From: Pochonia chlamydosporia 170
Taxonomy: Eukaryota > Ascomycota > Sordariomycetes > Hypocreales > Clavicipitaceae
Assembly (NCBI RefSeq): GCF_001653235.2
Contig: NC_035793.1
Coordinates: forward strand, 992,001-1,056,000
Direction: 5' to 3'
Length of the DNA stretch: 64,000 bases
Within the stretch, counting starts at the first letter, position 1, and every line of letters starts with the position of its first letter. The notes beneath the pieces are model-generated. The model was not told the origin of the DNA and searched no databases. It saw nothing but the letters and a program-made list of their open reading frames with translations. Shown here piece by piece: positions 21,272-33,715 of this stretch. Made by a program: the position numbers and the translations under genes.

Positions 21272-23457
21272 CTACTTCCGAGGTGAAGGCTGCTTCAGCG
21301 CCGCTTCCTGCTCCTTCTGCTCCTCAGTCTCTTCCGTCTCACTTCCATCTTCATTAAACAACATTTCTTGCGCTGTACTCAGTTAGCAGAAGTCCAAGGT
21401 CGATACGTAGCGTAGAACTCACCACTCCACAGCTCTGAATAAACTCCAGCCCGGTCTATCAACTCCCTGTGCGTGCCCATCTCAGCCACTTTGCCATCCT
21501 TCAACACAATAATCAAGTCGGAATCAAATATTGTCCGCAGTCGATGCGCAACAAATACGCTCGTACGACCTTTTTCTCTCAGGATTCCATTGATGTTAAT
21601 CATGAGCGCCTGCTCCGTATGCGTGTCTAGTGCACTGGTCGCTTCGTCGAAGAAGAGCAAGGGCGGATCCTTGAGCAGCAGTCGACTCATGGCAAGGCGC
21701 TGCTTCTCACCACCGGAAATCATCATGCCACGCTCACCGACTTTAGTGCTATATCCATCAGGGAATTTTTCGATAATGTCATGGATGCGGGCTCGTTTAG
21801 CTGCGGCCACAACTTCTTCGTGAGACGCGGTGATGGAGCCGTAGCGGATATTGTGCTCGACGGTGTCATTGAAGAGAGGTGTGTCCTGAGGCACGACACC
21901 GATGGATTTCCGGAGAGAGTCGACGGTCACATCCCGAATGTCTTGGTCATCGATGAGAATACGTCCGCCTTGGACGTCATAAGATCGGAAGAGGAGGCGG
22001 AGGAGGGTAGATTTGCCACAACCACTGGGGCCCACGACGGCCACCTTTTTGCCAGCGGGAATAGTAACAGACAGGTTCTTCAGGATGGGACGGTCAGGGT
22101 GATATCCAAAGGTGACGTCCTGGAACTTGATTTCTCCGCCGCGAGCCAACACAAGGTCCTTGGCGTCAGATTTTTCGGCAATGCTAACATTGACCTTTTG
22201 GAGATTGAACAGAGTCTCCATGTCAAGTAATGACTGGCGCAGCTCTCTGTAGACGGATCCCAGAAAGTTGAGCGGCACAGAAAGCTGAAAAACGAGCTGG
22301 TTCACCATGACGAGGTCACCAACCGTCAGGGAGCCATTGGCCACACCATCCGCCGCAAAATACATCATGGCAGTCAATGCGGATGAGAAGATGATATTCT
22401 GTCCACTGTTGAGAAAGGCCAACGACGTGGCCACCTTGATGGAGCTTTTCTCATACTCCCTGAGCGCCTTATCGTACCGTGCCACCTCGAACTTTTCATT
22501 GTTAAAATACTTGACAGCCTCGTAGTTGATCAGCGAGTCCACAGCAACAGTGGATGCCTTGTTATCCGCAGCATTTGCTTGTCTTCGAAATTTCGTCCTC
22601 CACGCAGTTGTCCAAATCGTAAACGCCGTGTATCCCACCATGGTCAATGCAGTGATGGCAGCAAACTTTGCGCCATACTGCCAAGTAAGAATGCCGCATA
22701 CCAAGCTGATTTCCAGTGCGGTAGGTATAATGTGAAACACCATGCTCGTCAATAGGAAGCTAATACCCTTGGTACCTCTATCAATCGCCCGTGTGAGGCC
22801 ACCAGTCTGTTTCGACAGGTGGAAGTTCAGATCCAGCCGCAGCAGGTGATCAAAGACATTTCGTGCAACACTCCGGATAGCTTTTTGGGCAACCGAAGCA
22901 AACACGGCGTTCCTTATCTCTTGGAACACAGTGGCTCCTATCCGCGCGGCGCCGTAAGCGACAATCATGCTCCCTGCCACGGCGGCAGCTGTGCCGCCCA
23001 CAGCAGCAAAGTCAATATTCATCGAGTCGACAATGCTCTTGAAATAGAAGGGCACCTGGACGTTCAACACCTTTGCTCCTATGAGCAGCGTCACCGCCAG
23101 TCCCACGCGAACCTTGGTACCAAAGCTATCCTTGGGCCACAGGTACCGCGACATTTCCTTCATAATGGCCCAATCGGCCTTGCGCTGTTCAGTGGCCGAC
23201 TTGTCCGCCGTCGCAAGAGGGTCATTGTTCTTGGGGGCGGCTTTGGCGGCCGGTGTAGTCTTGGGTATTATCGCGGACGGCTTTATCGCTTCGGGTTGCT
23301 TGGACGGCTCACGGCGCTCACGGTCCGGCACCGATGTTCGGAGAGGTCGTGCGAAGGCAATTGGTCGCTGGGGGAGCCATATCGGGCGAGTGTGAGCTTG
23401 GGCGAAGCTGCACCTAGGGCAGAGCAAGGACTGCCTTTGTAGTATTCGCGGTATCAT
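21272..23457 (-). CDS. ATM1: Mitochondrial ABC transporter ATM1
   Basis: This half-size ABC exporter of the inner mitochondrial membrane exports a glutathione-linked sulfur/iron species needed for cytosolic Fe-S protein assembly and iron sensing. Minus-strand exons are 23457-21423 and 21372-21272 (711 aa). The last exon supplies a Glu-rich tail ending QPSPRK that a single-frame reading would miss. The N-terminus is Arg-rich and free of acidic residues at first, as in a mitochondrial presequence. The membrane domain spans about 110-400. The nucleotide-binding domain has Walker A GPSGCGKS (about 476-483), signature SGGEK (about 581-585), Walker B LLFFDEA and an AHRL switch. [11 protein letters not shown] is typical of the ATM1/ABCB7 group. 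It sits upstream of an iron-regulated-looking siderophore carrier on the same strand. Confidence 0.94.
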
Positions 23458-24041
23458 TGTGAAGTCGCTGTGGGCATTGTGCGAGTGGTTGAGATTGTAA
23501 CTGGAGTGTCGGATGGCGGGGTGAGTTTGTCAAGTCAAGAATGTGTCGGCACGGCCGTACAGGTAGAAGCAAAGATTATGTGGCAACAAAGGGAAATAGG
23601 AAGTGATGAATAGGTGAAAAGTCAGCAGTGTCAAGCTGAAGTATTCTCCAATTTTGGAAAAGTGTCCTTGAACATGCAGGCCGAGATTGCGTGTAACAGC
23701 CTTGACCGTGCACGCGACATGAACATCGAATAGAGTGGGTGTTGTCTGTGGTTGGTGACCGAAGATGCCAAATCCGAAGCTATGGCGTCAGAATTCCAGC
23801 CTCAGGCAGCCCAGCCCAGCCTGGTGAAGCCGACTTCCATGTCTACCATTTCAACAACACCCAGTTATCAGCAGTCTCAATGGCTTTGCAAACAGGTTTT
23901 AAGAGAGTATGTACATAAAAGCTATATACAAGAGTTCCATTGCTGCAGGAAGTCTTTCATGTGTGGTATTCGTTCAATCTCAAATTGTGCAATGCATACA
24001 GACTTCAAGCCGCCTGTATCCATCCCTTCCTACTTGACAAC
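23458..24041. other. Promoter of ATM1 and 3' flank of P450
   Basis: This 584-bp gap shows nothing beyond short open frames. No ATCWGATAA site was found here, unlike in the siderophore carrier promoter. Confidence 0.45.
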
Positions 24042-25917
24042 CTACGACTTCTCCCCAGCACTCTGTGTATGTATGGTTCTCCTCCTTATCCAAACCTTGA
24101 TAGGTTTCGCCGGTTGTTTCGTAACGGCTCGTTTCGAGAGCTTAGGTTCCTCCCAGCTCGTCCCCTCAGGGGGTACCAAATCATAAAACGAAAGAATCAT
24201 GCCCGTGAAATAGAGCATTTCACGAAGCGCGACGGCACGCCCTTTACACATGCCCGGACCAGCGCCTATACATGTGTACAGGTATTCAGTTAGCCCATGC
24301 TACGCGGCGTGAAATCGGAGCAAATGTCTGGTCAATCTGGTTGAACAAAAATAACTTACCATACGGCCTCAGTGTTCCCGAATCCACAACGTACTTTTTT
24401 CGGCCTTCCTCATCCGTAGTCTCTTTCATAAATCTATCGTGGTGCCATTCCTCAGGATTAGGAAAGTATGCAGGATCAAACTGATGCAACTCATGTGCCA
24501 TGTGAGTCATGCCGCCTTTTTGGAGAAGATACGACTCCTTGGCCTCGCCCTTGGATTCCAAGACGATATCGTCGACCAAGTACCTGACCTGGTGAATACC
24601 AGTATAACGGCGCATAGTTTCGAAATAAGCAGCCTTGAGGGTCGGACACTGGTTGATGAGACCGTCCATATCGAGCGTCTCAAGCTCGGGTGCAACCCAG
24701 ACTGCGTCACCAAATTCATTTTGCGGCTGAACCACTTTGACATAGGGAGCGATTTCTTCGCGGACCGTTTCCAGAAGTACTGGGTCTCTGCACAACTCGA
24801 AAAGCATCCATGAAACTAGTATGTTTGCATTGGCGTTCATGGTCCAAGCCAACGCAATATCGCAACTGGCTCGTGCATCAGCTGGCAGACCGTGTTCGCG
24901 AAACACGCGGATGCGAGACTTCACAAGCGTGCTGACATTTTCCAGGTCCTGCCATTTGATTCCAGGGTCCTCTCCATCCAAGTACTTTTCCATGGCTTCT
25001 TCAAACTCGAGAGCCTGGGCAATCATTCGCCGTCTGGCGAACTTTGCGCGCTGCATTTTCGGCCATGGGATCCAACCTGGCACGCCCAGAGCAATCGGAA
25101 CGAGGCAATCGTCCAACATCCACATCATTTCCCAGAATTCTGGAAAGTTCTCGACAAAGTCGGTACCGAAAAGTCCACCGTTTGCAGTTTTGGCAACAAA
25201 ATTGCGAACCAACGTCATCAAATCGGCCTCGACAAACGCCTCCCCTTTACTATTTTGAACCACATCAGCTTTTGCTGACCTCTCCCAGTCAGTTTGATCA
25301 GCGGGCGAGGAGTTAAAGGTGACAAAGTCGGCAATGTGCATCTTGACCTGATCCACGATGCAGTCTACAAACTGGCTTAAACCAGGCTCAGATAGCATAT
25401 GCTTGTATAGATCAGGTGTCTCGTGAGAAAGATTGCCATACGTAGCTTTGTGTTTCTTATGAAGACCAAAGCTTCTACTAAGAACACGAATGGTAAGCCA
25501 GTTCACCTCAACAGAGGTCCTGGGTCTGCTCCAAACGTTGGCCAGCATGGATGGTTCGTGAACGAAGTGGTGCTTCTTCCCTAGCAGTGTGAGAGAAAAG
25601 ATGCCTTCGGGATAGCTCTTCCTGAGCTGTTCGAGGAATGCTTTCTTGTTGAAGACGAATTGGAAGCAGTGAGCGAAGAAAGGAAACCAGTAGGCTGGCG
25701 ATGATGGGGGTGACGTGTTGCCATGTTTGTGAGTCGAAGAGGAGGCGCCGAATAGAATGGCTATGGTAAGTATTGATATGCAAATGGTTGCTACACCAGC
25801 AATGGCTGGATTTTCTTGCACGAGGTTGAGAACGAGGTGGGTGTTACCACTGGTGATGGTCATGTTGTGATGAGGCTCCATTGTGGGAAGCAGTGACGAT
25901 GATTTGTGGTTTCTCAA
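24042..25917 (-). CDS. Cytochrome P450 (CYP7/8-like, microsomal)
   Basis: This heme monooxygenase has about 593 aa. Minus-strand exons are 25917-24360 and 24265-24042; the intron cuts the heme-binding loop, and splicing builds PYGGAGPGMCKGR with the Cys ligand at about 526. An N-terminal hydrophobic segment (about 38-56) anchors it to the ER. The I-helix region AWTMNANANILVSW replaces the common AGxDT with NANAN, as in the CYP7/CYP8 and related fungal families, so oxygen activation may be unusual. The ETMRR K-helix ExxR is present, followed by RFMKE. An alternative start is 25881. It lies between ATM1 and the flavin monooxygenase, all on the minus strand. Substrate unknown. Confidence 0.88.
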
Positions 25918-27701
25918 ACTATCCAGGTGGGCATTTCGCAGACGTTGAGCAGTCTAGTTAAATCAAATAGGATGTCAAATGAAGGCTGTTCCAGGTTCCG
26001 GAAGAAGATGACGATAAATACTCCGTAAAGATGTGCGAATATCGTGCGCGAGGAGTAAAAGAGTATCGCGAGTTGGTGGGAAGTTTCAGCTTTTGGCTTT
26101 TTTTTCTTGGGGACATGGACTGGACGACCTGCATATGGCTGTCTCAAGCTCTCAACGCTGGAGCGCACGGCCAAAGGAAGGGCCTCCGGAGCAGCCAAGA
26201 ATCAATACTTTTTGCTAGAAGAGCTCCGACATGTCACAAAAGCAAGCAGCCTCTCAGCAGTGTTTGTGTTTGTCGTGCAATGATGTCTGGTTGATGAGGT
26301 CAGATTCTGCCCACTGGCCGACTTTGGCGAGGAGAAGGATCAATTGATACCAGACCAATTGACACGTATCGATTCAGCACTTGAGGATCATGATCATGCG
26401 AAGTCATGCGATGCGATGCTTAATCCGCGTACAGGGCCAACAGAGAAGCTGCTGCTAGCCTTTCACAACAAGCGGGTGCTTCGAGTCGTGGTTGTATCTG
26501 CGACCACACGTTTCTGTCCTTGACGGGTGTTGAGCGAGAATGTCTGGTTGATTCAATGTTGCTGACAACTGTGATGGAATCCCTGCATGTGTGCCAAGTA
26601 CGGAGTACGCAGGCGCCTATTTCTCGGCTTTGGTCCACAGCAGGCCTGGCAGTGGCCTGGCAGTGGCAGTGGCAGTGGCGGACCCGGAGAACTGGGTTGG
26701 GCTGGCTGTGTCTGGTCTGGTGGGTTTCAGGCAGGTGGCATTGACAAGAGGAACCAGACATTGACGGCCAGGCCATCAATTTCCACCAGACGGATATTGT
26801 GATTAATGCTGACTGGTCATTGTCCTTGAGTTTGCTGACGCTAAACGATCAGGGGCTTCGGAGTGGCGTCTGGTCAAGTACCTAGGTAGGTTTTGTCAAT
26901 GGACCGACCATTCGGATCACTTCAAATGTTGACTTGACATTTTGCTTGACTCAATGAGGTCGCGGCCAGTGCTCTGGTATGCTGCAATATCTTGCATATG
27001 TACTCCGTAAGCTCATGTCTGGTCCAATTCGGCTCCGAAGGCCACACAAAGCCAGCCGTCTAGAATACAGTACCGAATTCGACAAACATTGATGTTGGTC
27101 ATCAAAGAGACATGGATTACGCAGCACAACATTGAAACATTATTCCTTACTTTAAAAGTACTCGCCATGGAAGGGGCTTCCACGTCACTTTACGCTTGCA
27201 CCCACCAGTATGCACCAGACACAACATCAATTGATGCAAGTCGACGGACCTCAGCCTCATCCGACACCTTGCATCGATCCAAATCTCTTGGTACGGCACT
27301 TGACATATTGGTTGCATTTGCTGCGGTTGGAGACGATTTATTGGTGGCTGCATTGCATGTACTCACTTTATCTTTCATATCTTTCGATGTAACGTGCTCC
27401 TATGCATCTACTTGAATCTACCAGACTGTTACTCCGCACAGCAACTGGACTACACTTTGGAAGCTCAGACTGTTCTGATCGTTGGCTGGTATACAATCAT
27501 CAAGATATGACCACATGGGCTACACTGGCCAGATACTTATGCATGATACCAGCTCGGCATACATTCACTCGTTATTACACCAAAATCGACGCCTAGAAGC
27601 CAGCTGTAGTAAAGCTTCCCTGTGACCTCTTCATGCACCAACATCATCCCACTCCACCAACCAATACTTGAACCTCAAAACTCCATCCTCCTAACCTCAT
27701 C
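25918..27701. other. Intergenic region between P450 and flavin monooxygenase
   Basis: This 1.78-kb gap has no supportable gene. It holds the P450 promoter, a short tandem repeat at 26645-26678 and three of the four TACTCCGTA-type 9-mers in the window (26019, 26599 reversed, 27001). The open frames here are short and without domains. Confidence 0.45.
26645..26678. repeat. Short tandem repeat, CAGTGG units
   Basis: Two 11-bp CCTGGCAGTGG units run into further CAGTGG hexamers without interruption. It lies in non-coding DNA. Confidence 0.6.
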
Positions 27702-29568
27702 TCACCTCACCTCGTCCTTCCTCTTCTTCTCCCGCCTCCAATCCTCATTCACCCTCTCAATCTCCCGCCTCGCCCCCTCCCAAGCCCTTCTCCCCTTCCC
27801 GTCAAACAATCTCCAAACCGCCGCAACCAACACCCCATCCATCACCATCCTCCACAGCCGATACTCCCTCCACCAAAACACCCATCCCTTCCACCCCCAT
27901 CCCAAATGCTCCTCCACCCCCGTTCCCGCAACACCATCCGCCCAAACCAACCACGGCCGCTGTGCCACCGCCGCAGGAATCACCGTGCCCCTCCTCGCGA
28001 GATCGCATATCCTCCTCTCCTGCTCGTCCGCCCAGCGTATCCTCTCGCTCTCCCCTGCGAGCGTCGACTTTCCCGCCCACACCTGCGCGATGCACATGCT
28101 CGCCAGGTCGGCGAGGCAGAACGCCCCGGCGACGAGCCACACGCACCCCACAAAGGCGAGTGATTCGGGTGCCGTCACGGAAAACACATTCTGATATAGA
28201 CGCGGGAGGGCACGGCCCTTGGAACCCGGGGCCTGGATCCATGCCGTGGGCATGCGGGCCGTGGGATCGTATTCCGGCGGTAGAATTGTGAATTTGTTTT
28301 CGTACCCCGTGCAGCAGATGATGGCATCTGCGGGGACGCGTTCCCCGTTGGTGAGTTGCACTTCTCGGGAGCCGGTGATGCGTCGTATCCCCGGGACGGA
28401 GAGGACGGCGCCGCTGCGTAGGTCCGGGATGAGAGTGTCGGATATGACGGGGCTGGTTGACCGGATGGAGTGTGCGTTTTGGAGTCGCCATGCTTGGTTG
28501 ATGGGGCCGAGGTGTTTCTCCATGGCTTTGCTGGCGAGGCTGTTGAAGAGGCATTCTGATAGACTGGGCGTCCATGTGTCGAGGAGGCGTTGGATCATGA
28601 AGAATCTGTATGAGAAGCGGTGCGTGAGCGGCACGCCGTTGACTTCTCTTGGTGTCTGGACTTGTCAGTACGTGGACCATGTCCTCTAAGTGAGAAACTT
28701 ACAATTATAGCGCCGTGATTATGTGATAGAGAAATACTGGACGCATGCCCAATGAGTTCGTGGCATACATCGCTTCCAGAGTTTCCCAGTCCAACGACCA
28801 TCACTCTCTGTCCAGCAAATGCCTCTGGTCTACAACTGTCAGATGTGCCAAATATTGAGGCAGCCAACATACCTCTTAAACGCCTTGACGTGTAATATCC
28901 TCCCAGTAAACATCTCTGCCCCCTCAAACCGAGGCATCACAACCCTTCCATGCGGTCCCGTAGCCATGACAAGTTTGTCAAACCACCCCGATGGCCGATT
29001 CCTAAAGTCAAGCCTCCACTTTCCATTCTCCTCTCTACTCACCCTCTCAACCACAGTGTTGAGTATACAATGCGGCCGAAGATTGAAGTGGTCTGCATAT
29101 CGTTCCAGATATTCCTCAACTTGTTTGGCGTTGCAGTGATGCGGTGTTCCTGCAAAAGTCAGCAGACATCCCATGCTACTTTCTGGGCCTACAACCTTTG
29201 GGAAATGGGAAATCCGTATAGCACGCCTATATCTGTTAGTTATCGCTCATACCCGATGACTTGAGACTCACCTTATCCACGGATATGTTGATTTGCGTAG
29301 CTATCCAATTAGCTTCAATTGTTGTGCTACTATCTTCAAGGTACTCACTCTCCAACACACTCAGCGTGTCTTCATCCTCTGTGAAATGCCACAGTCCGCC
29401 CAGATACGCATTCCCGTCAAATCCCGTCACGTCGAATCCTTCTTCGAGCAAATTCTTGACCGTGACTAAGCCCATGCCGCCTGCTTGAATTAGCTTGTGT
29501 TCAATGGCCACGCAGCAAACTTGTAGCGTACCCAGGCCGACGACCGCGACTGTTTGTTTCGTGCCCAT
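27702..29568 (-). CDS. Flavin-containing monooxygenase (FMO)
   Basis: This FAD/NADPH monooxygenase has about 528 aa and seven exons on the minus strand: 29568-29532, 29480-29349, 29300-29272, 29226-29196, 29149-28873, 28829-28703, 28655-27702. The frame closes through all six introns. The FAD motif VGLGGGMG exists only after joining exons 1 and 2. The tiny exons 3 (29 nt) and 4 (31 nt) encode TTQINISVDK and CYTDFPFPK, the second being a family hallmark. The FMO fingerprint FTGRILHVKAF and the NADPH motif VVGLGNSG follow. The third exon string ends in a long hydrophobic and Arg-rich C-terminal part. Likely reactions are N- or S-oxygenation, or Baeyer-Villiger-like. An upstream in-frame ATG at 29619 is possible. 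The substrate is unknown. Confidence 0.88.
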
Positions 29569-30623
29569 ACTGCACTCCAACCTCAAACCAATTGAACTTG
29601 ACGATACAGATAGATTCAAATGAGAAAGTCGTCAGTTGTCTGAGTGCAAAGTGTATATCGCGTCCACATGCTTGAACTAACAATGACACTACACGTTGGT
29701 CCCACAGCGGATTCCCTCCGTAGCAAACTCTCAAGTGCCATGTTGCACTCAAAAGGGGGCCGGACTAGTGGCACTGGGATCATAACGCACCGGAGGTTCG
29801 TCCTAATACAGACACAATAGCTGGCGCTGGCGCAAGGGTTGCTTCTTCCATTTTGGACCATTTGGCGACAGGGGCGCCCATTTCCGGTGCTTATTGTGTT
29901 ATTTCCATGCATTTGTTTCTCGTATGGCCTGGTTGGTTCCGCGACTTGGATTCGGTGTGGCGCCCAAATCGGGTATCCGTAAGCTTACCAAGATTGAAGG
30001 CTCAAGACTAATCAAGTGCACTATTATATACATACATTTTTTTGCACTTGATTTTCTATCACGGTCGTTACTAAATACCGTACTTGCAAATTATACCTAC
30101 AACACAATGGCCTTCTCAATTAATGTAGTATGTCTGCCGCCTGCGTCTACGAGATACTACCCATCCCAAGCGAAACATTGAACAAATCCAGCAACTCGTC
30201 TACACCCCACAAACACGATTCAATAAATTACAACCTTGACGCTTGAATAACACGTCATACCTACTTACACGAACATCGATATCAGGAACCGAGCATATTC
30301 TCACACAGCATCCAACCACGCAGCGGCACGAGGCCACCAATCGAGCATTCACTCAAATCATGTAGCCATTCTTAGAAACTCTTCTCATTTTAGCTACTTA
30401 GACCTATGCGCCAGAAACACTACGCAGACAACAGTTCATAAATTGTCCGCAGACATTAGTACAATGAACCCCAAGGCTAGCCAAGTTTTGTTTCTCAACG
30501 AAAAAGCAGCTATTACTGCTCGTAATTTCAGACATTGGGGCTGGAAAAAGCATAGAAACAACTGCATGTCCGTGCATCATAAATACAACCAACACCTTTT
30601 CCCCCGGTTTTCAAATCACTCGC
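29569..30623. other. Intergenic region between flavin monooxygenase and Myb protein
   Basis: About 1.05 kb with the monooxygenase promoter and the 3' flank of the Myb gene. No gene, RNA or repeat I can support. Confidence 0.45.
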
Positions 30624-33600
30624 TCAAAGGACGGCAACTCGCGCAGGCAAATCCTCCATATCATCCATGCCACTGTCCGCATCTCGAGCGACAGGTGAGG
30701 ATTGCTGTGCTCCTTTCCTGCCTCGAGGAGTCTTGGACTTTGGCGTCTTCTTCTTCTTCTTGGGCTGCTCGACTTCCGCTTCTGGCTCCTGCTCTTGCGC
30801 CTGCTGAGACTCTTCAATTGCGTCTTCTTCAATGGGATCCTCCGTAGCTGCAGCGGATTTGCGGCCACGCTTTCGAGCAGCCTTCTCGGTAGCCCGCTTG
30901 ACCGGGGTTGCCTTCTTCGCTGCCTGGGCGATTTCGGCGAGGGCAGGATCAATATTCATCTCCTCGTCTTGATCGTCTTGAGGTTCTTGCTCTTGTTCGG
31001 CTTCAGGTTGCTCCTCAGTCTCGCCATTGGCCTCAGCATGGTTGTCCTCAGCATCGGACTCTGTGACAAACTCTGCGCTGACTTGACCCCGCCCATCCTC
31101 CTGTGTGCCACTAAATGAAGTCATTGGCGTAATGGCCTGCATGTATTGCATCTCATCCATGTCATCAAATTGCTCATCTGGCACGTCTGGAAGCTCGCCT
31201 GCTTGATTGTAGTGGTCGATTAAATACTGCGCGCAGTCTCGCACCGAAATCGTCTCCCAACTTGGTACAGTCTGTTTCAAACGTCGCCAAAGGAGCATTT
31301 GCGTATATCGGTGCCACTGGTTTCGGAACGGTTTGTCCACAAGTCTCTGCCAAGGAATCTTGACGTCTGTGCCAACGGCGGTCGCTTGAATCGCGAGGAC
31401 AAGACGATATCGTTCCTCACCAGGCATCGCTGCGATCTGCCGTCGTGCCTTCTCCAATCTGAATGAAATTTGAGAGTCAGGCTGGCTAGAGACAAGGTGG
31501 TCTCGGCCGTGGGTGCGAATGTTGAGTGACTTCCACTTCGTGATGCACTGCAGTCGACTTCGGGTGCGGCCCATCAGCTCGCTAATATTCTGCCAGTCGA
31601 TGAGCTCTTCATAGCTCTTCTGCAGTAAGGCTCTAGACGGGTGGTTGTTTCGCAATTCATCAATCGCCATCATGGACTCAATAATGTGCTGCGTGAGGCG
31701 GGCTTCCTCGTTCTCGTCCCATGCATCCTTTCTCTGATTTGGACCGCAGACAATGTAGTTACGGTATCGGTCGCGAAGATCCTCTGGGTGACGGTTGATA
31801 AGACTGGCAATATAAGACCATTTCGTCCCGTGAAGTTGAATGAGTTCTGCCAGTTCCGCGTCCTGCTCCGTAGTCCATGTTCCACGAGCAACGAAATTGT
31901 GAAACTTCTTGCGAGTAATATTGATAACTTTCTGTCGGTGACGATCGGGACATTCAGCAAATATGCGAGACCAGAGTTGGGCGTGCGTTTCTCCGGCCGT
32001 CGTTCCACCAGGCGCGTGGATGAGCTGACCAAAATATTAGCATTGACAACAGAGTCAGTCAACTCATACAGACAATAGAATTTACTCACATCGTTGACTT
32101 CTCGCTGTGTAATCTCATGCTCAGCCCGGTAACTCTCTACAGCTCGCGCAATTCGTGCAAGTTCCGCATCGGTGAAGCGACCCTGGGTGAAACCCGTTAA
32201 CCGGTTTTTAGAGCTCTGGCCAAATTCTCCATCTGCATCTGCTGAAGCCGCCCACGCAATTGACTGTGAGAGCTTCTCCCTCTTCGGCTTGCGGCCACGA
32301 GATTCCTTCTTGGCAGCACGCTTCGCCCTTCGAGCCTTTGGTGTGGCAGCCGATGGAGAAGGCAATTCTCCCAGAGCATTCCTGTTCCCTTCTTCGTCAC
32401 TTGCAATGTCCGGGATGGGGTCCTGCTCAAAATATGTTGGCTTGGCCTTCTTACGGCTGGATCGTGTCTTTTTCGACTTGGCGCTTGACGGCTCAGCTTC
32501 AGCAATGCCCTCCAAGCTGTCGTTGAGTGGCTCCTGAGGATACTGGTCCGGCATCTCGGTGTCCTGTCCTCCATTTTGCTGTTCTTCCAGAGCCTGCTGT
32601 CCATTGCGGTGCTCGTTCCAGGCTTCGCGTGCTAGACGTTCGACATCGCCGTCGGCCTCCGCCAACGCGGCCACATTGGCCAGTACAGGATCCTCAACCT
32701 CTTGGTCAACATCCATTTGGTTTGCTGCGGGAACACTATTCTCTCTAGAGCGAGCTTCTCGTGACTGGCTTCGTCGGCGCAAGTGTTCAACGGTTGGTGA
32801 CTTTTGCGGATCGGACTCTGGTTCCTCATTCTCATATATCGCACTTTCTGGAGCGCCACGTTTCTCTTTTCTCTTTCGCAGGAAACCAGACGCGGCTGCA
32901 GCGCCGTCTTGATCCTCAGACTCCTGATCATGGGATCTGCGCTTCTTGCGACCCTTGCCATCCACAGAATCTGACAGCTTACGCTTCTTCTTCGATTGAG
33001 ACGATGCAGCTGCTGCTTCCTCTTCTTGTAACTGACCCCAAGGCGTATCCTCAGAACGTTCAACTGGCTTGTCCTGACTTGGTTGACTGTCCGGAATCAC
33101 TGCATCCTTGTGCGACCGCCTCTTGGACTTTCTATGCTTTCTTGATGAGTCCTCTTCTTCGGGGATTGGCGAGGTAGCAGCGGCGGCGACATCTTCCTGG
33201 GATGATTTCCGCTTCTTATCTCGCTTGTCCTTCTTGTCTCGTTTCGACTTCTTTGTGGATGATTCCACGGGGGCATCTTCCGACATAACGGCAACGGGGG
33301 CCTGTGAAGAAAACGTCGCCGGCGCCGCATTGCTGTCAAACATCTCGATTGCCCCAAAATCCTCATCTGCACCGGCGGCAGAGGCTTCCGAGCCAGCGAT
33401 TGAGTTGTTATCCTCGTTGGCCATTGCGTCGGCAGCGTCGTCGCGGCTGGGGCTGTTGGAGCTGTCGTTCACGATCTGTTCCGGCTGGTCTCTACGCTGC
33501 TTCTGCGCGGATTGGCGACTGGACCTCGTATCTGTAGCCTCGTCAGGCTGCGATCCCATCAAAGATCGCAATGTGGATGCCAGACGAAAGTCGGGCCATT

Positions 33601-33715
33601 TGTTGTTTGCAGACATCGAGATTGGTCCAGATGCACGAGGCTGGGTTTGGTTTGCTTTGCGCCGACCAGCGAGCGTCTGGCTGTGGGGCGCTGAAAATTG
33701 GAGGCGCGTCGACAT
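30624..33715 (-). CDS. REB1/TTF-I-like Myb DNA-binding protein
   Basis: This large nuclear protein of about 1008 aa resembles REB1/TTF-I, factors that bind rDNA terminators and promoters and arrest replication forks or polymerase I. Minus-strand exons are 33715-32090 and 32024-30624; the intron lies between codons inside the DNA-binding region. The first half is acidic and Lys/Ser-rich with many KKSKRDKK-type runs (nuclear signals). The DNA-binding part starts near residue 513 (RFTDAELARIARAV), continues into a clear Myb repeat (TWTTEQDAELAELI to LRDRYRNYI, about 591-637) and a second divergent repeat with WQNISELMGRTRSRLQCITKW. The C-terminus is Glu/Gln-rich, then Lys-rich. An alternative start at 33616 (MSANNKWPDF) is possible. 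The orthologue assignment is moderately sure. Confidence 0.8.

Noticed and set aside
27802..28680. Long 292-codon frame overlapping the flavin monooxygenase
   Set aside because: It is a shifted frame of the real monooxygenase exon, rich in Arg/Gly/His as expected for a shadow frame.
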